Assembly: GCA_022605955.1 (NCBI GenBank)
Contig: JAKCOZ010000001.1
Location: 96,814,211-96,878,210, forward strand
Length of the DNA stretch: 64,000 bases
Source of the DNA: Rallus limicola
Lineage: Eukaryota > Chordata > Aves > Gruiformes > Rallidae
Direction of reading: 5' to 3'
Below are positions 11,317 to 25,100 of this stretch, in pieces. The number at the start of each line of letters is the position of its first letter. The stretch's first letter is position 1. A model generated the notes under the pieces. It worked only from the letters and a program-made list of their open reading frames with translations. It did not search any database and was not told the origin of the DNA. The position numbers were made by a program, and so were the translations under genes.

Positions 11317-14300
11317 AGAATTGTAAAATCATATTATTTGCTGCATGTATTAATTTTACTAACTCTAAAATTTCAGATAAGTGTTAATATTAGCAGCAGG
11401 TTGGCTCTTTGTCCTATTCCTTGGCCACAGTAACACTGCAGGTTGCTTTTGTGTATCACACCAACTGCTAGCCAGCCATGTCCTCAATGCTTTCAACAGA
11501 TCAGTAACCCTTCACTTCAGGTTATTGGAATAAAACATTACCTTCTTTGGCATAAATTCTTTTGGATCAGAGTAAAGACTGAAAATGTTTCATTTTGAAT
11601 CAAGTTTGTTTTCCTACATCCCTAAGCACAGCTAGCAGTTATAACCATGATCTCTTAAGCTACTGAACTTGATAGAAAAAACTGAGGTTGGGCCATGCCA
11701 TCAGACACACACTCAGATCCACATGTACTTGCCCTCTCATTGCACAACCTAAAATCTACAGGAGACCCAACCCCTACCTTACCCATACACCATGCTTGAG
11801 TTTCATTTTTAAATGTTGCCACCCTGTGGTCATTCATGCAAAAGGCAGAACTGTTCTCCACAAAAACTATTAGGGAAAGTATGTTGGGAATTCAAAGATC
11901 AAAGATCAACTCTCTCTAGTCTAAGAATCCGGAGGACAAAGCTTTACATAACGTTATGGGGGCAATCCCACGATTTCAGAACACTTATTTTAACCTTCCA
12001 TAGTTCTGCCTGAATCTTACGGATTGACTTCACTCACGTAAATCTTCCATTCCCTAATCTTAGTTGCAGCAACATTCTGAACCTACAGCACTAAGTTATT
12101 CAAGGGAACACCTCCAGCATAATGTTCACTCATGTCAGATTTTGCCATCAAATGTCCTTACAGGTATAAATGAATTTAGTTTTCTATCTCTGCCATCTCC
12201 TTACAACCCTATCTTGACCCTATAGTTTTTTCATTCTTTCAAACTGTAAAATTCCATACATATTTTTGGCCACAAATTATCTATGTTAATGTTTCCCTCC
12301 TTTTCTGTATGCACGGGGAATTGACACATTCAGTCTCATTATCAGTAATTAAAAATATTTAAAAAAAATACAACTCAACTTCTAACTCATTCAAATCATA
12401 CAATGTTTTGTAAAAAAACTAGTAAGGGAGAATTTAAGAGCAGTAGCTAGTCATTATTCTGCTAGGCACAAAAGGCCCTACTCAGTTAATACTTATATTT
12501 ATACTAGTTCCCCTAAAGCTATTTATTGTTGTTAGAGATTATCTTGCTTTTGAAAGTTTTACTGAGGAGATACAACAGGAAGGAAGTTTTAAAAAGCCAC
12601 CTCAGAAACTGACATCAAAATTTCACTCCAACAGCTGTGCTGGTACCAGAAGTAAATAAAAATCAGCAATGTTCTATCTACCTTCCTGATCCCTATAAAA
12701 GGTCTAACATAGAAAGTTGATTTCAGTAATTTTATTCTGCTCTTTTGTAGTTTTGGAGCATTCTTAAAGCTTTGTCACTCAGAAAATGAGCATTCTGATA
12801 GCAAGTACACTCCTGCTAAGCATGGAAAGATTGTGTTTCCCCAAGAAAAACAGGAGCAACCCTAAAATACCTTTCAGACCAAGGATTAGGTCATTCACCT
12901 GTAGGGTGGGAGGACACTCAGACAAGGAGACTTCTGAGTATGTGTTGCACATCCCTACACAAATGCTCTAACAAACATCTTCCCTTGCTAAACTAAATGG
13001 GGAAAAAAACCCCCAAACTTCCATACAAAAATCCCACAACATTTTCATCTATGACCTAGTTTCCTTTTCCTCTGAATTTTTTCTTTAACAGGTACCACCA
13101 TTTTAGGACTATGCTTCTCAGGGGTGTGGAAAGAATAGCTGATACTCAAACACACTTTCACCTGGCTTGACCTGATAATTTTTAATGTTTTCTTTGTACC
13201 TGCTGAACTGAAGAGTGAATTATTCTTACAGCCTGAAACTCTCCTGTAGTAGTCTCTGCTAGTTCTACCTTCACAAGTTCTGCTGAGTTAAGTGAATGAT
13301 AGCCTTCAGTATTTCATTTGTAGATCTCTTTATGACGATGTAGATCATTAACTGAAATAATGAAATATCAGATGCTTCCCTTTATTAACACAAAAATATC
13401 TAATTCCATCTGCATAGCTAGACTAGTTGAGTGCCCTACATTTTACAACATCAAGAGTTCACATAATTTGAGGAAATTTGCATAGAAAGAAGAATGAGGC
13501 GAGCCTATCACAAACTGGAAGGACTCTTAACATCATGAAAGCAATAGCATATTTCTTTTTAGCTGAAATCAGGTTAATAACTGGCACTCCTCTCATGCAT
13601 TTTTATCAACTGCAAGTTTTTAAGTATCTTCCTAATCCCCTAGTCATCATGAAGGTCCACTGACCCTCAGCTTTACCAAGCTGAAACTTCAATTACACTA
13701 GCCCATGAAAAAGTTAATTATAATGTACTTCCATAGCAGTAGAAAATAGAAGCAATATAAACGAGAACATAGTAAAAGATGATGATGTGATAGTAGACTA
13801 GTAAAAGGACTTTAACTATGAATTAACATAAAACCCACACAAAACAACCCCTCTCACTGCTATAAGACCATATCTTTAAAATTTCCATTGCTGTTTTCTG
13901 TACTCAAACTCAGATGTGGCCTCAGAATTCATTTAGTGCATCGGATTCATATAAAGCATTCATTAGTTCTACCTGTTCCATCGGTCCTTCCCACTGATAC
14001 GTAGTAGAAAACCCCATACAAAACACAATCAGGGATTCTGGCCTCTAAACCTCAATGATCCAAATGCAGTTATGTTGCCAGCAGATAAGAGGTGTAACAC
14101 AAAGCCTAGAGAGAAGTGCTTAGTCATTACAGATCCATCAAAACAAATAAATATTCTTTAATTACTGTGGGGAGAGATTTCTAGGCAACCATTTAAACTA
14201 TGTTACAGAAAGCGTCACGTAAATTACAGAACTCTGAAAGTGTGCTATGACTGTCATTTCACAAAATTTGACACCAGGTAGCTGCATTTTATACCCCTCT

Positions 14301-17300
14301 GCCCACTCCCCTCCCCCCACTTTTTTTTTTTTTAAAGAATGTTTTTCCACTCCCTGCACAGCACATTTGTCTCAGGACAACAGCATCCTCCAAATCATAA
14401 CACTCCATTCTAGAAATTACTTTTCATCGATCTGTTTTATTGTTGCAATTGTATATATACAGTACACAAGAATATGGTGGACATCCTATCCAGAACACAG
14501 ATATATTTTTATATGTATAAAGTGTTTGTCTGACCAACTCTGGAGTAAACAGGCAGCTTAAAACAAAATGGAAGACACCGTTAAAAGAAAAAAAGCAGCT
14601 GGTAGATTGAGCAGGTGATAAGAAAAAAGGTAGAAGCTTAGTGCTCCCAGCAAAAATATTTTAAGAGAATGCTATCAAATTGAATTGTTACTTCAACTAG
14701 GAGAGGAGAAAGGCAAAGGACACTTGGTGAATATTAGCAAAAAAGCTAGCCTTATTGGTAGACAGCAGTGATCTACAGTTCTGCATAATAGGCTCCCCGC
14801 TCTATAAATCTGCTCTACTCCACAGCACTTTCCTGAGAACGTGATATATTTCTAAAAAGTTCCATCTAAATGTCACCCTGAAAGCTCGCTGTGCTGAGGA
14901 CCATTCTAAATGTCAGAACAGTCTCATGCGACCTATGACTGACTTTAGGATTAGTCTGTGCCACATTTTCCCAAAATGAATTTATAAGACTAAGTTATGT
15001 ATTTGGAATTTGGATTTTGATCTGTGCCATTATCCAGTCTCCTTGCTCTCAAAAGCACAGGCTGTTTTCAGCTTGCATGGCTGCATTTTGGGTATCTTTC
15101 TGTGGGTACCAATGCCTTTACAGAATGCAGAGAAAAGTGCACTACATTAGCTCCACAGTCCAGCAACCATGAAAAAGATAAGAGCTGGATCCCCTACAGC
15201 TGTCCTAACACAGAAGCAGACACAATCTTTAAGCACCTTTGGAAAAAACAGGCTTGAAATTCATTAGGCATCTACACTTGACCTAACCAAGATGAAGAGG
15301 CTATTCATGCATTAAAATGAAGGCATAAGTATATGGGGTGAGGGTATGATGAAAGTAAGTATGGAATTAAAGATCTTCACAGTTTGAAATCACATGAAGG
15401 AGATGCATGTGTTAGCTTAAAGGAGAATACCACCTTAGTTTCCAATGGACTTATAAAATGCTCCATTTTATGTTCACTCTCTTGTCTCGTCTCCCAAATC
15501 ATTAGCATCCATATGCTCTTTAGCATCAACTGATCCCACTTTAGTTATCAGAAAATCAAAGCAAGGAGAATCCCTGACAGAGGAATGGATTCTTTCATAT
15601 AAAAAGTACAAACTCCGTTTAAAGCTTCAGTGGGGTTTGGTACATTTGTAAAGTATTGGTGAATTCTGTGGGTTTTAATAAGAAGTTCTACCCTTGAGAA
15701 ACCTGATTCTCTATTACAAAATACTTCTTTACAGAAGTTGTAGTTTTGCTCTGAACATCCTACCACTATCCAGATTAAAACTAGCAAACTTTGATGAACC
15801 TTTTTTCATTAATGAAACTCACTCTGTGCCATACTCCACAAAAATTTATTTAGACAGCAGGAATGCTTTACTACCAAATGTATGACCACCTAATTCAAGA
15901 ACAGCTCTCGGTGCATGTATCTGAAAGAGCACAGTTGACTACACAATGGAAGGGGCATCTGGCTTGTGACCACCAAACTGTACAAATACAATGTTCTTTG
16001 AACGACTTTAAGGAAAGAATAGTACTTCAGAAAACAAACAGGACAAGATTATAGTAAAAAAAATGACATTAAAAGCTATATGCAGGCCCTCTGAAGCAAA
16101 ACTAATTTTGTCACAGAGGCTATACATTGTCATTGCCATAACAGTTTGAATGAGCAAATTGAATTAGGGGGGCAAAGCTCATCTGATAATGCTAATAGTA
16201 GTCCTTATCACTTAGCACTGTAATAAAAGTTAGCCCACAAACTAACGAAGGTATATAGAAGAGGTTAAGAGCACAATCATTTAAATGTACAGTTAGTACT
16301 CTGCCAAATTCACTGCATTAGTTTTTATTTAGTGTAATTCTACTGCATCCTGCATTACCAAGCATAAAATAAATTGCACTTTCATAGCACATTATAACTG
16401 GTTTATGACTTCTATTTATCAGAAATATTTTTAATGTTTGTAGACAAAATATATAGAAACACTTAAAAACTGCATGCGTGTTGTCACTCTCTCGCCTTTG
16501 TTATGAAGTATCTCGAATGTACTTTGAAAGTGTTGGTTGAAAATTGGCTTGCTTTGTTCTACTGCATTGGGTTAAAGTGCTGGGTAATTCCACAAATTTA
16601 GCTTGCAATTTCATTGGGTTACTATAGAAATCCTACCTTGATTTTTCAAGAAGCTTTGAAAATTTCATTTCTGTGCTAAACATCAAGCAGCTGTGCTTTA
16701 TACACTGACCGTGTCACAGAGAGCCATATCTAAGAGATTAAACATCACAATGAGAATTCACTTCAGCTGAAGGTACAAATGCATTAAGCTCCAAGAGAAA
16801 CTGAAAACAGCATTTACATTCATGTTTTGGGCCTTCTACTTTGCTTTGGTTTCTGGCAGTCTTGAGCATCACACTCCAGTGACCCTCTTCTGTAGGAAGT
16901 AGACCCATGCACAAACACAGAGGCAGAGCAAGTTCAAACAAAATAACCCAGCATCACTACAGTAGCAATTCCCCAGTAAACTCACTAGGAGTAAACCATA
17001 GGAGGAACAACTGTGTTCCCAAATATTAACTAACTTCTTTCATAATCTTAGGAAACTATTCTAGAATTACCCACTATAACCTTTTATGCTGTACGTATCC
17101 TTAATGCAAACACAGGCCGAAATCATAGACCTCTTAAATACCCAATCCACATTTCTGAGATACTGTTGGCATCTACATATATGCAAGGTTATAAACAAAT
17201 TGGGGGTGATGGGAGCAAATTTCCCCCCGTCCCCAAACAGAGTAACAAACTAATTCTAGAACAAATGGGTATAGTCATGTAAAAAAACAAAACAAAACAA

Positions 17301-20300
17301 AAAAAAAGATGCAAAGTTTCTACAGACTTTCATTGTGATTACTTCATCTCAGCTACTGCTTGACCCTACTGACTGTTACATGACAGTAAACACACAGGAT
17401 GACTCTAACCTGTCAGTTTAACTTTGGAAGATGTTACTGAAATGTCCTTGTTCATCAAATCCATGGCAGTTATTTACCTGGGGACCTAAATTCTGAGATT
17501 ACAGGTCATGTTGTTATACATGGGCATTAAGTTCTGTGCAATATAATGCATACAGCCAAAGCTACCAATGTACATACTGAAAAATGAACCTCCACTCTCT
17601 ACCAAAAAAAAACCCTCTGAACCAGTGACAGATGACTGACAGGTTGGATCATGTTCCATATAGTTTAGGCACTTTTTTTTTTGTTGGATCAGAATGCAGT
17701 TTTCAAGTATTTACAGATTAAGTCCTAAAGATTTTTGAAAGGGAACAGCTAAAGAAGGTTTCATACAAAGATTCTATGATACTTTATGACATAACAAGAG
17801 CTGTATAACTCATCTAGGGTCAGCCAAAACTGATTTGCAGGAACTTACTTGAATGTTAAAGCAAGGTTGGGCTCAGGAGGAGCTAGGAGGGTCTGTTTTT
17901 GCTGGGGTGGAAAAATTCAGCTCAGGTCTGCACTTCATCTGCTTTCAAATCCGAGGAAATCATGTACTTACAGCTAGGAGGACAATTTGCTCCAGAGAAG
18001 AAATAAATAAAAAAAAAAAAAACCATGCAGTTTTCTACCAAGGAAGCATAAAGTCCTCTTTAAGCAGAGCCTGGCATTTGAAGAGTAGCGACCACATTTT
18101 TCTGGGAGGCCAAATACTGCTTGCCTGGTGACTCACACAATTGGAGCAAGGGGAGGAGTTTTCCCAGTAGTAGTAGTGAAAAGAGCAGAGGTGTGAAGCT
18201 GGGCCTGAGAGATGGGGCCTGCTGCTTCTACCCTGACAACCACAGCTGCTTTCACCCATAGCTCCACAGGGTGCAGGGCCAGCCTCACCAGGCACCGCAG
18301 CCCTGCTTCAGCCCAGCTGCAGCCTCGCCTTCAGGCACCCCACACCTTGGCTCAGCACTGAGGCTGCCTGCATCAGTCACACTGCCAGTGAGACCTGGTC
18401 CTGCCCTGCCTAGCCAGGCACCTCTATGACATGGCAGGGTGCCTCAGTCCTGGCAGGGAGAGCTACCACTCCGGTTTTTGTCTCCCTCTGAAATGAATCT
18501 GCTACCATCATCCTCTCCCAGTACTTCAGGATTTCTCAGGTGGAAGGGGCACCTTTTCTACCTGGATAAAAAGTAATTTCATCTCAAACTCTTATTTTAA
18601 AATAAGGTACTTTTCTTTTTCCATTCCACCTTTACTGCTCTCATAAATTTTTATACTCCCTCAACTTCTTTACTGCTCTTAGCCTTTTCTTAGGTTTCTA
18701 CCACTCATTTCTGCCCTCCTTCCCCCTTTTCTGCAATTGCATTTTGTACTTTCTTGTTCATCCTCTTCAGCTCCACACACCCCACACACACCTTTCTATT
18801 CACACTGCATTTACTACAGTATCCCACACATCACTTGTGGGCAACCATTAACTAAGCTTTCAATGCTTTTCATATCCCTTCTGTGTCCCTCCTTTATATT
18901 GTTTCGTCCCCTTTTATTTCAAAAAGCACTGTACACCCCCAGCTAACATTTCTTTCTGTTTTGAACTTCAACTTGCTTTATATTCCTAACTGAAGCAAAC
19001 TGATCATTGCTTCCATCGAGGTGCCAGCATCCCCCCACATCCTGCAAAGCACTGGTGTGACATATCCACTGCTGCACTATGCTGACTACATGGGCAGGCA
19101 ACTACAGGAGCAGACTTCTCACCGTCACTTCTGATGTAAAGGAGATGTGCTTTTTTGCTTGCCAACGTAGTGTAAGCAAAGCAAATACATGATAGCGAGT
19201 ACGAAGAACAAATCAGAAAGGCAAGAATTAGAGAGATAACAAGCTCAGCAACATTATCCTACAAGTAGAACATGTTTCAATGTTTCCTCTTCAACCACCA
19301 CCACAGATGTCACTAACTGTGTGACCAGCACCATGCTGCTATGCTGGCCCAACCATCATGTTCAACTCCCCAGCAGCCAAAGCTCAAAACCAATCAGCTC
19401 TGGCTCTCCTTTTAAACATTGCACAAGTTCTTATACATACTCTCAAGAGTCTTTCACACTAATTCATACAATGCCTATTTGGTTACAGATCCTGATTATG
19501 TACTCAGATACTAACCAAACTTCCAATATATTTAGTAGGTCATACACTATTATTCCTATTGTTGAGGCAGGGGGAGCAATGAAAAAAAACAATATCCCAT
19601 TAAATCATTTAGATTACAAATACGCTTGGTTTTGCTTCTCTCTACCTCTAATTATTCCATTCTGCCAATATCACCAGTGCCAGCACCATTTTCACATACC
19701 AGATCATGATAATTAGTAGCACAAACTTCTGATCTCTGATGCAGGAATTTTCAGCAATTAACAAGTTAACAGTTAATTAGGCTTAAACAAAAAAAAAATT
19801 AATCATTATCCTGTGCTTGTACAGCCTGACATTCTCAGTTTCATTGTTATAGTCTAGTTGCAAGGAGCAAGGCAGGTGAGGAGCTATGAAGCAGGGCAGA
19901 TGGGAAACTTCAGCATCTGGGAGGTGTTGTGAGACAACAGGGGGATACTACCATGATGACTGATAGCAATAGCCATCCCAGCTCTATTCTGTGCTTTGTC
20001 ATATTTATTAAGCCAACAGCCACTTAAAGACCAAGCCATCTAAGACAAAAGCCATGTAAGAAAATTCTTCATGAGAAGTAGTAGGTAGTTACCTAGTTGG
20101 GGGTATCACAAAACTACAAGTATTTTTAGTGACAACTTTGGGGTGCTATGCATTTTTGCAGAAGTCAGAGTAAGGCTAAACAAATGCAAGTGGTAAACAT
20201 TACAAAAAGGCTGATTATCAGAAAAATAAGATGGTTTTCTTTTTACTTAGGACTTGAACAGTCACCTTCATTAACTATTCAAAAATCAAGGTGATTTTTT

Positions 20301-21130
20301 TGTTTGCAAAATCTTGTGAAATTGTTCTTTTAAAAAACAATTTAAAGATAATTACTAGAGTGGGTGGGTGGAAAGAGCTCTGCCACCACTTCACACTCAA
20401 GTCATAGCACAGGAGACAAAGCAGCAGGCTTAGGTACCCTTGCTTGGGAAACACAGTTGTTTTTTGTTGGGTTTTAGCAATCAGAAAAGTAAGGCTGAAA
20501 AAAAAAAAACCCAGGCAAATAACTAATGATAGCTTAGCTTCATGCTGCAGTTTAGACATGTCTGCTTTTCCCTAGAAAGAGTGGACTTTCTCCAAATTCC
20601 TAACAAATGAGTGCTGCCTTCAAGGTGCTCCTTTCTTCTCTTTCAAAAGAAATAACTGGTTTAAATATTTAGCTGAACTTCGTTATCATTTTACAAATTT
20701 GGTTACTTGCTTTGTAATACAATCAGAATTTCAGTAGTTCATGTGCAGGTCCTTAGAAGCACTGTGCTGACAAGCCCCAGCACCACCCACATAGGCTTCT
20801 CAGATTAAATAAGACTGCATTCGTCCATTGGAACTTCTATAGTTTGTGCTCCAACTCTTACAGCAGTGGTAGAAAGGGGAGGGACACTCGTATATTTTCA
20901 GAGTCAGTTTTGCCAGCAGTGTTTAGCTTTATTAAATAGGTATAGCATACTAAAAAAAAAGGTAACCATATGAATATTTTACATTTAACATGCCTGTTTC
21001 TCTCCTTAAAAACAGCACATGATTTACAAGGTACTAGAGACTCTCAGATGCTATGTTCCTTGTTCCTAATCTCATCACTACATCATATGACAGAAAAGGA
21101 AGAAAAATCTCTGCATGTTGTTAACCTCCC
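11317..21130. other. About 9.8 kb of unique sequence, no gene seen
   Basis: No retroelement tail, RNA gene or convincing exon pair is visible. Open frames up to about 130 codons (for example plus strand 19321-19716) are composition-driven and lack motifs. A locally G+C-rich patch lies at about 18140-18480 (CAGCCCAGCTGCAGCC-like, few CpG), and homopolymers at 14322-14333 (T) and 18010-18022 (A). The patch at 18.1-18.5 kb may be a repeat or an old exon, which I cannot decide. Confidence 0.5.
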
Positions 21131-21720
21131 TGTCGTGGTTTCACCCCGGCTTGGGCCGAGATCCACGCAGCTGCCTGCTCCTTAAAGTAAAAGAGCAGGA
21201 GAAAAAGGGAAAAAAGGGGAGGGGGGAAACAAGGGAAGGGAAAAGGAAGGGGCAAATAACTCCAAAACCAAGAAACTAAGAGGCCCGTGGGTTGGGATAA
21301 GGATAGTTTACTAAGATAACAGAAAAATAAAATATATAAAATGCTAACAGGACTATAGAGCAAAAGAATGTGAAAATATTGATACACAATGCAGTTTCTC
21401 ACCGAACCACACAACTCAGGCCGTACCACCCAGAGCCGTCCCGGAACCCGACCGTCCCCCAAGACCCTCGCGTCCCGGCCGCTCGCGTCCCGGAACCGCC
21501 CCTTCTTCCTCCCATCAGCCCCCCTTTTTCCTGGGCAGGACGTAATTGGCATGGAATACTCTCTTTGGCCCATCTGGGTCACCTGTCCTGGCCTTGACTG
21601 TCTGACTGCAACTAAAAACGTCAGGGTGTTATCAGCACTGTTTTCATTTTAACTCCCAAACACAGCATTCCATCCGCTGCTACAAATGAAATTAACTCTA
21701 TCCTGACTGAAACCAGGACA
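21131..21720 (-). mobile_element. Solo LTR of an endogenous retrovirus with 5-bp target-site duplication
   Basis: On the minus strand the element starts TGTCCTGGTTTCAGTC and ends GTGAAACCACGACA. The ends form an imperfect inverted repeat (TGTCCTGGTTTCA / TGTCGTGGTTTCA) with the canonical TG...CA. It is flanked by identical CTCCC at 21126-21130 and 21721-21725. The length is 590 bp. Internal order fits the family seen again at 62237: GTGTTTGGGAGTT, CTGATAACACCCTGAC, GGACAGGTGACCCA, then a CpG-dense U3/R part at 21410-21500 with a duplicated CTCGCGTCCCGG, then U5. No gag, pol or env lies on either side, so this is a solo LTR left by recombination. A 5-bp duplication is typical of avian ERVL-like elements. 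Surviving CpGs suggest youth. The 153-codon open frame across it is incidental. Confidence 0.93.
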
Positions 21721-21837
21721 CTCCCCCATGCCAGTTGTAAGCCACCCACAAATGCAGCCTCCCTCTGTAACACCTCCTGACACATGAGAGATGAGGATTT
21801 CAGGCCTCTAGTGTGAATATAAAGAGTCTGGTTCATG

Positions 21838-22191
21838 AGACAGGCTGAGAGAGTTGGGCTTGTGGCTCCTGGTAGATATAATTATGGGATACCAACATTT
21901 AAAGGGGTCCTACAGAAAATGGGAGACGGAATGCAGTGATAGAACAAGGGGTAATGGCTTCAAGCTGAAAGAGGGCAGGTTCAGGAAGAAATTCTTCCCT
22001 GTGAGGGTGGTGAGGCACTGGCACAGGCTGCCCAGAGAAGCTGTGGCTGCCCCCTACCTGGTAGTGTTCAAGGCCAGGTTGCATGGGACTTTGGGCAACC
22101 TGGGATAGTGGAGGGTGTTCCTGCCCATGGAAATGGGGGGTCAGAACTAGATGATCTTTGAGGGCCCTTCCAACCCAAACCATCCTATGAG
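21838..22191 (+). mobile_element. CR1 LINE 3' fragment
   Basis: From about 21838 (GAGACAGGCTGAGAGAGTTGG) and clearly from 21895 (CATTTAAAGGGGTCCTACAG) the sequence follows the CR1 C-terminal ORF2 and 3' UTR: AAGAAATTCTTCCC, CACAGGCTGCCCAGAGAAGC, GATCTTTGAGGGCCCTTCCA. It ends at ACCATCCTATGAG. A central part between about 21855 and 21895 does not align and looks deleted or scrambled. The frame fragment GRFRKKFFPVRVVRHWHRLP is the usual CR1 C-terminal peptide. It lies 117 bp from the solo LTR at 21131-21720. Confidence 0.93.
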
Positions 22192-25100
22192 TTAGCCACT
22201 GTCCACAACCTGAGAGATGATACCATAATGGGTTGCTATTACCATATTTTCATCTTCCAGGAGGGAAAGAAATGGCCTGTTTTACCACCACTATACACAA
22301 AAGTTTCATTTTTATTTAAGAAAAATGCCTTATTAGCAAATCACAAAAGTAGCTTTCCAGACAAATTCTTTTCATGCCATCGTATTCATCATTGTGCAAA
22401 GAGTATCTTTGTATGAATCTGAAATGACATGAATCTGTTAAAGTTTCCAAATATAGGAGCTAGTTCTTTAAATTCAAACTGCTGATCCACTCAAATGTTC
22501 CTCTCTGGAGGTCCCACATGTAGCACACAGTGTTATGACAGCAACCGTCATGTTCATCCACTCAAAGTGAAAGGCAAGAGAGAATAAACCCCATAATCTT
22601 AGCTCTAAATTAACTTTGAACTTCATTTGGAAAAAAAAAGAAGGAACAAGTACTCCCCTAATTACAGACTTACTTTCTTTTTAATTAACCAGAATAATTG
22701 AAGCATGACTTCTTAAAAGCCTCTTGCTTAACATCTCCCACAGTGGAAGCTTTTTGCTCTTTGCCAAACAGCATCAAATCTTAAAAAAACTTCTGGCTTT
22801 ACAGTCTGCTGGCTTATACTACTGTACAGTGTACATAATGTCTTTCTTACAAGCACTCATGACTTCAAAAAGTGTAATTTAAGTTCTGTTTTTCAACTCT
22901 GATTATTCCAAAGAAAATAACCACAGACTGCAAAGGAAAAATATCCTCTCTTGATCATTCCAAATTCATATAAGTACTACTTAAGATATTATTTCCTTAC
23001 TTTTTTTTTAAATAAACCATTAATGGTAACATCAATATTTAACAAGAGCTTTTTTTCCTAAGGAACATGTATTTTAGTCACGTACAGCAAGTTTTTTTGC
23101 AACACGGTATTAAGTAAAATCTAATGGTTCCATCTAGTGGTCAACTCCAGCATTACAGACCTAAGATCAAAAAGCCAAACGTAAGAAATCTTTCCACTAA
23201 ACCAATTGTAAAAATGCCCTAACAACACGGGAAAGAGGAAAAAGCAGTGAGACGGTAAAGTCTTTAGTGATGTATTAGCATGATCAGAACACGTTACAGA
23301 ATATCTTTCTATTTGTACGGTACATGTAATTGAAAATACATTTACCTGTTATTAGCCTTTTGAAGTCACCACACAATAGGAATTTTACTTAATGTCCTAG
23401 CTATTACAAAAATGCGTATTTCCATAATGATGGATTATAAATAACTCTCCAAACACCTGTCTTCCCTTTCCTTTTTTTCTTTTGTAACATGCAGCATCCA
23501 GAGGATCCAAATCAGAGCTCGCCAAGCTAAAAATTACAAAAGCACAGACAAAGAGACTCTCTCCTAGGAACCTTCAGCATTGTTTATGTCCCCCAAACGT
23601 TTCAGCTGAAAGTGTCAACTCCAGATGTATTGGTCACAGATGACTGACAGCAACTTCTGTAGTACAGATACAGCAGGGGAGGGAAAATACCCATTTTTTT
23701 ATCATCACTCTGACCCATTGTTCCTTCGCATATGGAAAAAGAGCTTGTCAGTGGAGTCCACTGGGCACCTTAAATGAAAGATAAAATATGCCTCGAACGC
23801 ACACACAGAGACAGGTAACTGTCATGGAAAGAACCAGTGGATTTTGCTGAATTGCCCACAAATTAGAAATGCAGAGCAGGACCAGGCATGCCACCTCCTA
23901 CAGGCTCAGGTAGCGCGCTGCACATGTTTATGTCATGTCAGCAACTTTCACCCATGGCATTCATAAATATTAGATGCTGTTAACTCTTTCTGGTGTTCTG
24001 GATAACCTTCCTCTGAGAGCGACAGTTTCTGCTTGCCCTGTCTTAGGTCATTAAGATCAGTCAAACTCACAAGACACACAGATCGTGACCTTGTCGAATC
24101 CAGTCATTCAAAAGACAGCTTCAGTTAGGGAAAAAGCAGAATGTGAACTGCTATTTTCATGTTCCCTATGTACTGGCACAGACACAGTGTCTTTGTTATT
24201 AAATAGGCATAATGCTTCCCACCCACGACTGCTCTTGTCTCTTCCAGCAACCCATATGGTGCCATTCATCTTTTCTCCCTCTCCTCCCTGTTCTTGTGCC
24301 ATTTCGAGTTGGAATCCTTAAAGGTTCAAGAACAGAGCAAATGAGGAATAAAGCTTTCTTCACACTCATTCTCCCTATAAACCCTGCCATTAACCATAAA
24401 AGCCACTTCCCTACTCAGAGATCAGTAACATTTCCCAAAGAGTTTAACACTGCTAGTGCTGATGCTTTTATACCAGCAACCCAATTTTCTGAGTGGTGAC
24501 AGCTTCTGCTTGGCTTGTAAGAAGTTTGCAAGTATTTCTTTCAGAAGATAGCCATCAAATGAACATCACAGCCTGCCATTAACCCCAAGCTATGTCCCAA
24601 AGACTAGACACTATTCTACATTTTACACTAGGAAGTACAAGAGATTGGTGTAAGGGGGAAATAGAATAAAATCAGGGGTGCTTAAGCAAGTTCAGTGCAT
24701 CTTTCTGATGATTTACCAAGTTCAGGCACTGGGAGGAGTGTATTGCAGCCCACTTGTGTGGAGGGGGAATGGAGAGAGCATGCTGAACTGCTGAAGAAAG
24801 AAAATTGTACCTCAAAAGCCATTAAGAAACAACTAGTTGTAGGTGAGTAGCTTGACTGGGATTTGACCAAACACAAAGACTACCCCTACTCCAAGGCATC
24901 CAAACCCCTATCAACAACACAGGGAAAAATAAAAGTAACTTGAATTCTTGAATTTCAGAATTGAAAGATATCCTCAGGACATAAATAATCCTGTCAGTAG
25001 CACATCTCTGTAAGAGGAGGTCCTACAGCACAAACCTGTTTCCGAGTTCACCCCAAGGCCCCCCCACAGCTCTGGGATGTGGAGTTTGGTATTTCTGCAC

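Noticed and set aside
21121..21582. 153-codon minus-strand open frame
   Set aside because: It lies entirely in the solo LTR, is driven by G+C-rich and purine-rich composition, and has no retroviral or host motif.
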